This document shows, in pieces, positions 57,792-64,000 of a DNA stretch of 64,000 nucleotides. The notes below the pieces were generated by a model that saw only the letters and a list, made by a program, of their open reading frames with translations, was not told where the DNA came from and ran no database searches. The first letter of the stretch is position 1; every line of letters starts with the position of its first letter. Source of the stretch: Dimargaris cristalligena (lineage: Eukaryota; Kickxellomycota; Dimargaritomycetes; Dimargaritales; Dimargaritaceae); assembly GCA_027576995.1 (NCBI GenBank), contig JANBQC010000036.1, positions 1 to 64,000 of the forward strand, in the 5' to 3' direction. Both the position numbers and the translations under genes were made by a program.

Positions 57792-58894
57792 ACTAACTGA
57801 TCGCCTTCTTTCCTCAAGGGGCGATTATATATCCCCCCCTCTTTGATCTGCTTTGATCGCCTTTTTTTAATCGTGGGGGTGAGTTAGATTGACTATAATC
57901 TCCCCCCTACCTAAAAAGCATTCACTATCGTTCCTCGTTCTTTTTCCCCCCTTAAACCCACCCCTCCTATTATCGCCCTATATCCCCCCCTCTGTGTAGT
58001 ATTTGTCACCAATAAATCGAGTATCGTCAGTGCATCGCCTTTCATTTTGCTAATCACCGTAATGCCAATATGAATAATATAGCCCCGTCGTCATGGGATG
58101 ATGATGAATGGGGTTTCCAACCACGGTGGATATAATGGGAAGCAGTAAAAAGGGCGTGTAGGCAGTGAGGGTTCGCTAGTATAATAGGGAATAAATAGTC
58201 CATTAAAAGAGAGACCCCCTAGATTAGAAGACCGAATCATAGGCGTTGTCGATAGATGGATAATTAACGGTCGGTTAGATGACGGAGAAGAAGGATACCA
58301 CCGTTGGCTGTGTGGAGGCGACTCCCCATTGCGCACCTTTGCTTTCATAATCATTTATTTCTGGTGGAGCCGTTTTCCTGAGATGCTTTGCGGCCTGAGG
58401 TTAGGGTGTACAAGTGAAAGGGGTGGGAGGTCACTGGGCCCTCCTTACGAGTTACACAGGATGTGGACAAGCCCCAGCCTTTGTGGGTACTCAACTCAAA
58501 GGAAAGGGTTGGGGAAGAACAGCAAGGAACCACCACTACACTACTACGTTTACAGGAAAGAGGAGAAGGGGGAAGCGAGCCCCTCTAAGCTCCACTTACC
58601 TCTACTCTACTTTGCTCTGTTCTGACCTGAGTTGGGTTTGTTTTACTTCTTTCCTCTCCCATCCCACCCAAAAGTCCTTCGTCTTTGTGTTGTTCCCGCT
58701 TTACCATCCTGTACTATAGCTTGGCCCTGAGGTACCTCGTTTTCACTCCTTCACCCATTTATTCGCGCCACTAATTCTACTCCGCTCATCTCTTATTTTA
58801 GTTGTTCTTTGTCGAGTCTCTGTTGTATCGCAATTGGTCCCGACTATATACCCTCTAGACCTTCCCTACTTTCGCCCCCCTTAACATTCTCACC
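57792..58894. other. intergenic, GAPDH 3' flank and RNASEK promoter
   Basis: The GAPDH polyA signal is at 58011. The right part is CT-rich. No gene is supportable. Confidence 0.6.
58011..58016 (+). terminator. polyadenylation signal of GAPDH
   Basis: AATAAA 220 bases after the stop codon. Confidence 0.6.
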
Positions 58895-59765
58895 ATGAAG
58901 CCCCTCGTCGGACCTGGTTGCGCCACTTGCTGCTCAGTGGTCAGCACAGTTGGCATCATTTTCCTGGTAAGCCCCCCCACCCTAATCCTCTGACCTGACC
59001 TGCTGCTCTATTGTCTGCATTCTGAACGAGCCCTAGCCCGCTGCCGAACGAGTATATATATATATATATATATACTGCAGGACGGCGCCCGCGGCCCCGC
59101 CGCGGCCGTAGGCTTGACGGAACACGNNNNNNNNNNCGAGCCCTAGCCCGCTGGCGCCCGCGTATATTGATAGATATATTTATATAGATACTGGAGTACG
59201 CATCCCCCCCCCCGCCCGCTGCCCAACCGGTACAGGTAACCATGACTTTTTGGCTATTTCGTTCGGTAAAACTATATGCATATCATGTTTTTATGCCCTC
59301 GCTTCACCATTAATAGCTCATCCTCGGGGGTATGTTCAGCAGCCGCGCCCCCCAATTCACCGAGTCGGAAAACGACCCCAAGAACTACGACGCCATCGCT
59401 AGCTCCTGCTACACCGCAGCGGGGATCTATGCCGGGTTTCTGCTCTTTTGCTGTTGTCAGGTAAGGCGTGTATTCTAACTTAACTCCAATCACTTGAATG
59501 GGAGGATATGGACAATGGTTGATTTATTTATATATGCATATATCTCTCGAAAAAACAGACCCCTGGGCTAATAATATCAACTCCGCCGGGCTCCGGAGTC
59601 CGGCAATTGTGGCATTCATTGACTAATCGTCTTTAACTTTATTTCTACTACTTGTACACCCCCACCTACACCATGATGCCCCGAATCCAATATTATCTTT
59701 AAACCACCAACCTCCGTACCAAATAGTCAATGATGAACCGACGCGTCAACCGTAGCCGAACCTAA
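58895..59765 (+). CDS. RNASEK: RNASEK family protein (ribonuclease kappa / V-ATPase-associated)
   Basis: Small gene in three exons, all phase 0: 58895-58966 (MKPLVGPGCATCCSVVSTVG, then IIFL), 59317-59460 (LILGGMFSSRAPQFTESEND ... AAGIYAGFLLFCCCQ) and 59727-59765 (SMMNRRVNRSRT, stop); 84 residues. Two membrane helices flank a short loop, with Cys-rich starts to each helix and a basic C-terminus, matching RNASEK. In animals this protein associates with the V-ATPase and endocytosis; the RNase claim is older. Intron 1 is about 350 nt and contains the 10-N gap, so its true length is unknown. An alternative 3' end would use the CTAG acceptor at 59817, followed at once by a TGA; the basic exon at 59727 fits the family better. 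Confidence 0.75.
59027..59153. repeat. 17 bp direct repeat flanking the assembly gap
   Basis: CGAGCCCTAGCCCGCTG occurs at 59027-59043 and again at 59137-59153, directly after the N run. Between them are a (TA)n tract and a very GC-rich segment. Confidence 0.9.
59127..59136. other. assembly gap (10 N)
   Basis: Ten N characters inside RNASEK intron 1. Confidence 1.
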
Positions 59766-60879
59766 TCACCCGAGATTTGCAAGCTGTTTCTTATCGCTGC
59801 ACCTCCTTCTTTCTAGTGAGTGGCGTACGGATAACCTACTGGGTCAACCCGACTCCGTCTCTTCTTAAATCAATGTTTTATCATTTAATCTATTTTTGAT
59901 TTAGTACTACCCCTCCTTCTCCGGCCGACAATTTCCCCGATGATTGGAATGCTGCCGGTTGAGGGCATATAAACAACAATAAAAGAGTACCCCGAACTAT
60001 GCCAGGCGGCCATTTGTTCCGTAACTCACAGGTTCCCGTAGGTAGTGCACATCCCAATTTCGACATTCAATCTATATACAGTGTGGTGGTGGTGGGCTCT
60101 TCTCTCCCACCTTAATTGTTGCACACCTTTACCTCTAAATCAATCCTCTGGGGGCGGACGGTTAATGCACGTGACTAATAGGGGGCAGGACTTAGCCAGG
60201 TGTTTGGGGCTGGTGGGTGAGTTGCATTGCATTTGTATCCCCCCAATTGATGAATATCCCGCGATGGGGGGAAATAGTGATTATTTATTGGTGGTCTGCA
60301 CCCCCCACCAAGAGTGATGATGAATAATATGGGTGAAATTCGGCCCAGCTGTATAAGGTTTTACATGGTAAGTGTATGGGATAATATATGGAAGATTTAT
60401 TTTTAACCAGTAGTATTTGCTTCATCTAACGGATTTTTCGTTATACAGCTCGGTTGAACCTTTCCCATATTCACCCTTCCTCCCTCCAAGCCAAATCCTA
60501 TTGCCTAGTTAGTGGAGTGCTTTTCTCCACCCGTATTTTCAAGCCAGGCGGATTGGGAGGGAAGTTAGGTTGCTGGCGCTAGAGAGGAATACCATAGGTG
60601 GATTAATTGGACTGGTGAATAACGTAGTGTAGTGGTGGGGTGGCAGCACCCACCGTTGGCTCTCCTCTTCCTCGTCCATGTGCATGTATGTCCCTGTCAT
60701 TCATATAGCTTTGGTTTGACAAGTCAACTCAACCTGAAGCAAAATATTCTACACAGCAAGAAAACGACCAATCCCACCCCCACTTTGACCCTCTTCGTCT
60801 TTCCCGTATTCCTTACTCCCCCGCCGTCGACGTCCCCTGTATCATACATATAGTCCCTTCTCCTCAGCTCCCCTTCGCC
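59766..60879. other. intergenic with repeat copy C
   Basis: Contains repeat copy C at 60328-60469 and the NDUFB3 promoter. No gene is seen. Confidence 0.6.
60328..60469 (+). repeat. dispersed TIR element, copy C
   Basis: A 142 bp unit with ends TATGGGTGAAATTCGG and TTGAACCTTTCCCATA, terminal arms that pair through CAGCTGTATAA, and the core TTTTTAACCAGTAGTATTTG, then CTTCATCTAACGGATTTTTC. Same orientation as copy A. Confidence 0.85.
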
Positions 60880-61092
60880 ATGTCCAGGACAAATCTCTAC
60901 CGTTTTAACCGCGGTGCCCACCAAGTGCACCACCGCCTCTATGATCCTTGGGCCCAGCGCGAGGCCTGGCGCAAGGATCCCTTCTTCGGCCGCCGTAACG
61001 TCATCAAGGGCCTGGCCCCTGGGCTGGGCATCGCCACCGGCGCCTTCCTGTGTCTGCTTGGCTACGAATATATCACCGACAAACGCCTGTAA
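60880..61092 (+). CDS. NDUFB3: mitochondrial complex I subunit NDUFB3 (B12)
   Basis: A 70-residue single-exon protein. The family signature HHRLYDPWAQREAWRKDPFF is followed by RRNVIKGLAPGLGIATGAF, a single membrane helix and YEYITDKRL, matching the B12 accessory subunit of NADH:ubiquinone oxidoreductase in the inner mitochondrial membrane. The length is typical for fungi. Its presence implies that this organism keeps respiratory complex I, unlike Saccharomyces. The start ATG (CGCCATGTCC) is the first in frame. Confidence 0.9.
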   Translation: MSRTNLYRFNRGAHQVHHRLYDPWAQREAWRKDPFFGRRNVIKGLAPGLGIATGAFLCLLGYEYITDKRL

Positions 61093-61935
61093 TCCCACTG
61101 CTCGACCTAGCGCGTCGTCAGGTGGGGGCTCTCTCTTTCCCCTCCCACACCTTATCCTCTAGAACCCAAAGTGTCGACCTTAATAAAGCTCATAAGACCA
61201 GCCGGTCCCTCTATACTATTGTTATTGGTAGTAGTAGTAGTAGTGGTGGTAGTAGCAGCGGGTCGAGTGACCTAAGTGTATGCATTAGCCTCTCTCTCTC
61301 TCTCAGCACTGGCGGGGTAGCGCATAGAAGCAGGCCGCTACTCCACTGGGTGGGTGGGTGGTATTAACGCATATATGTAGTATGCCACCAACCACCATCC
61401 CCTGTGGGTTGACTGATGCCCCCCTGGCCCACCCAATCTAGGCAACCCCAGGTCCAGAAGGTTGACACCTCTCGTCTTCCCCAAACATCCCGTTCTCTCT
61501 CCCCCATAGTGTGCAGTGGCAGAGTACCACTGTCGCCCCCCTCACTAACCTAACCCTCTTCTTTACGCTTAACCCGTTGTTTTTTACCCTTGTTGTTGCG
61601 ACTTTGTCTTCATCCCTTTCCCATCTCCCCGTTTTCCCGTCGTCCGTTTCCCCCTTGTCTTGTCCGTACGAAGAAGTAAGCCCCGTCAGATGAGTCTTGG
61701 TGCTCAACCCGCATACTATTGTCATCTAGCCAGCCAGCCCCGTTTCCCCGCTTGACCTGAGGTATCCTCTTCTAACTGTTCCCTCCTGCGAACTCCTTTG
61801 CCTCGACCTCCCGTGGCAGGTGCCCTGTTTATTGCGCCCTGCCCTTTTAAACCAGGTTATCATTGCCTGCTATTCGCAAGTGCCCACCAATTCCTGATAC
61901 AAATCCCCTTTACTATAGTATTATCCTCTCCAGCA
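61093..61935. other. intergenic, NDUFB3 3' flank and NDK promoter
   Basis: The polyA signal is at 61182. (GTA)n and (TC)n runs lie at about 61228-61258 and 61291-61305. The right half is CT-rich leader. No gene is seen. Confidence 0.6.
61182..61187 (+). terminator. polyadenylation signal of NDUFB3
   Basis: AATAAA 90 bases after the stop codon. Confidence 0.6.
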
Positions 61936-64000
61936 ATGGTCATGGATTCGAATCCCGTAAGTAGTGTCCCCCGAGCCCCGGAATTGTAAACTCCGCTCGT
62001 TAATTAAATAATGCCGTATCCGTGGCGGAATACATCCCCGCGACTCCTACGCCATCCAAGCAGAATACTGCTTCTTCCAATCGTATCTAATCAATCCCCT
62101 CTGATTCCTGTCCCTGGCCGGTATGGCTGCTGCTCCGATTAACCCTTTCTGGCCCCTCCTTCGGCTTAATGCCCCTAGATCCCCGACAATCGCACCTTGG
62201 CCCTGCTGAAGCCAGATGCTCTGGTGTCGGGTCGCTTCGTCCAGGTCAAGAGCCTTCTCGCTCTCGAGCAATTTGAAATAATCCGTCAAAAGCGAATCTG
62301 GCCCTCTCCGGAGCTTGCCCAGCAGCTACTGGCCCACTTATCTGATTCCCCTGATTATGTTGGGCATGTTGCCTATCTAACCAGTTCCCCTTGTTTGGCC
62401 TTTGAGCTGCAGAAGGATGTCGCTGTACTGTCTCTCCAGTTACTCATGGGTCCCGATGATGCCGAGGAGGCCCGTCGGGACTCCCCCGAGACTATCCGGG
62501 GTAGCTTCGCGACCGATAACATTCGCAATTGCATCTACGCTCCCACCGATCCGGCCATGGCCCAGTCGCAGATCCAGCTTCTATTCTCTGCGGAGGTACC
62601 CGAGTGTAAGCCCATCAGTCCAGATAGCTTCTCCCCCCAGAGCATGGTGATTGGCGCCGTTGAACAAACCTTTGCCTTCATTAAGCCCGATGGCATGTCC
62701 AACGGCCACAAGGAAGCCATTCTAAACCAGATCCAGGCCCGCGGCTATAAGGTAGTCCGGTCCATTGAGAAGCAACTGGCCCGCGAAGAGGCCGCCTCTT
62801 TCTACGACTACCATGTCGGTCAAATCTACTACGAACAATACGCCACATTCATGTCCAGTGGTCCCGTTCTTATCATGATCCTGGAGGGCGAAAACATCAT
62901 TGAGGGCTGGCGAGAAATGATGGGTCCTACGAACCCCATAAAGGCCCGCCGGGACGCCCCCATGAGCATTCGGGCCAAATACGGTTCCATGACTACTCGC
63001 AATGCTGTTCACGGGAGTAGTTCCGAAACCTCCGCCCGCCGGGGCATCGATTTCTTTTTCACGAATCCCTGGACTCTGGCACCACCCGCCCCTGTGGCGG
63101 AAGATGCCGCCCAGCCCGTGGAAGAGGAATTCATTTATCCAGGCGAATCAAAGGATTCATCGTCCGAGCCTATTGAAGAACCCACTGCGGTCCCGGCCGA
63201 CGAAACCGCCGCGGTCGAGGAATCCCTCCCAGAAGCCGTCTTACCTGAAGTTTCTTCCCAGGAGCCGGTGCCGACTATTAATCCCGAGCCTGTGGAATCA
63301 CAGAGCGAGCCCGAGGCTCCCCAGACGGCCCGGGCGGAGCTGTCGGCTTCGGATGAAACCCAAGTTGAGCTTACCTCCTCCGATGCTTCACCAGCTACCG
63401 AAGTGGTCCCAGATACTATACCCCAGGCCGATGCCTTAGTCGAGGCCGTGGTGGTAGAAGACGAAGAGCCTGCGCTTCAGGCCGAAGCCGAGTCGTCCGT
63501 AATCCCATCAGAGGAGCCCACCCTTAAACCCGACGAGTCCCCCGCTCCAATTGATTCAGGCATTGATTCCGCAATTAACAGTGGGACTGAGTCCGAGGAC
63601 CAGCCCATCGAGTCCATGGTGGATAATATCACCCCTCCGAGTGATACTGAGGCCGCTACCGAATCCCAACCAGAGCCGGAGGCCGAATCCCGATCTGAAC
63701 CCGTGCCTACTCCCGAAACTGAGCTGGATTCAGAGCCTCACCCTGAGCCCGAATTCGAATCTACTGCCGAGTCCGTACCCACGCCCGAGGACGAATCCGC
63801 TGCTAAGCCTGAGGGCGAACCTGAGTCGGCGATTGAGTCGGTGGAAGATCCTGCAACCGTGCCGGAGTCAGCTTCATTGCCTATCGCCAACCCAACTGCT
63901 GATGCGCCGACAGAAGCCCCCGAGGAATCGAACCCTCCTTCTGAATCATCCGAGGCCTTGCCCAACGAAACCCAGGCCCCCTTGTCGGAAGAGGCTACCG
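61936..64000 (+). CDS. tandem nucleoside diphosphate kinase-domain protein, 3' truncated by window edge
   Basis: Exon 1 is 61936-61956 (MVMDSNP); a 222 nt intron (GTAAGT to CCCTAG) leads to exon 2 from 62179, open to the end of the window (at least 614 residues). Two NDK domains are visible. Domain 1 starts RTLALLKPDALVSGRFVQVK and ends near ATDNIRNCIYAPTDPAM. Domain 2 starts FAFIKPDGMSNGHKEAILNQ and ends TTRNAVHGSSSETSARRGID. In domain 2 the catalytic His of the NxxHGS motif is present. In domain 1 the same position is Tyr (NCIYAPTD), so domain 1 should not form phosphohistidine. After about residue 310 the protein is a long Glu/Ser/Pro/Asp-rich tail. The layout recalls NME8/NME9-like multi-NDK proteins. 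The substrate role is unproven. Confidence 0.88.

Overview
The window looks like nuclear DNA of an early-diverging, non-Dikarya fungus. This is inference from gene content and gene style; no marker here fixes the species. Fungal signatures are a Ste12 regulator with a Ste12 homeodomain-like region plus two C2H2 fingers, a Cla4-type PAK kinase, an Hrp1-type RNA-binding protein, a fungal-type secreted copper-only SOD, an Scs7-type lipid hydroxylase and an Nhx-type exchanger. An OCRL/INPP5B-type phosphatase with a RhoGAP-like tail, a heme-motif cystathionine beta-synthase and an RNASEK protein would be unusual in yeasts. Coding DNA is GC-rich with C-ending codons. Intergenic DNA is AT-rich and full of (TA)n, (GA)n and (GT)n tracts. 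More than 30 spliceosomal introns can be placed by frame; nearly all are GT-AG with GTAAGT-like donors and about 100-390 nt long.

Layout, left to right: the C-terminal part of a P5A ATPase (SPF1), SCS7, STE12, ribosomal protein uL4, a CHERP-like G-patch protein between two inverted copies of a small repeat, a small secreted protein, an alpha/beta hydrolase, an Nhx-type Na+/H+ exchanger, a P-loop kinase with a His-rich tail, a DHHC palmitoyltransferase, a seven-helix membrane protein, a possible frameshifted DPM2-like gene, secreted SOD, a phosducin-like protein, HRP1, CLA4, a conserved unknown protein, a multi-exon coiled-coil gene of the At4g15545 type, cystathionine beta-synthase, a RasGEF, the OCRL-like phosphatase, a carnosine-N-methyltransferase-like enzyme, GAPDH, RNASEK, complex I subunit NDUFB3, and a tandem nucleoside diphosphate kinase protein that runs off the right edge.

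Genes are single transcription units on both strands, often divergent (STE12/RPL4, NHX/P-loop kinase, CLA4/unknown, RasGEF/OCRL, CARNMT/GAPDH). I see no operon or biosynthetic cluster, no CRISPR array, and no convincing tRNA or rRNA gene. Several products belong to membrane and signalling biology (PAK, Ste12, RasGEF, phosducin, seven-helix protein, OCRL), but their proximity alone says nothing about joint function.

The most unusual structure is a dispersed 142-145 bp element with imperfect 29 bp terminal inverted repeats and a conserved core, present in five recognisable copies. The most informative hidden gene is the At4g15545-type gene at 42069-44016, which needs seven clear exons, one GC-AG intron and probably an 8-nt microexon. 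There is one assembly gap of 10 N at 59127-59136, inside an intron and next to a repeated 17 bp word.
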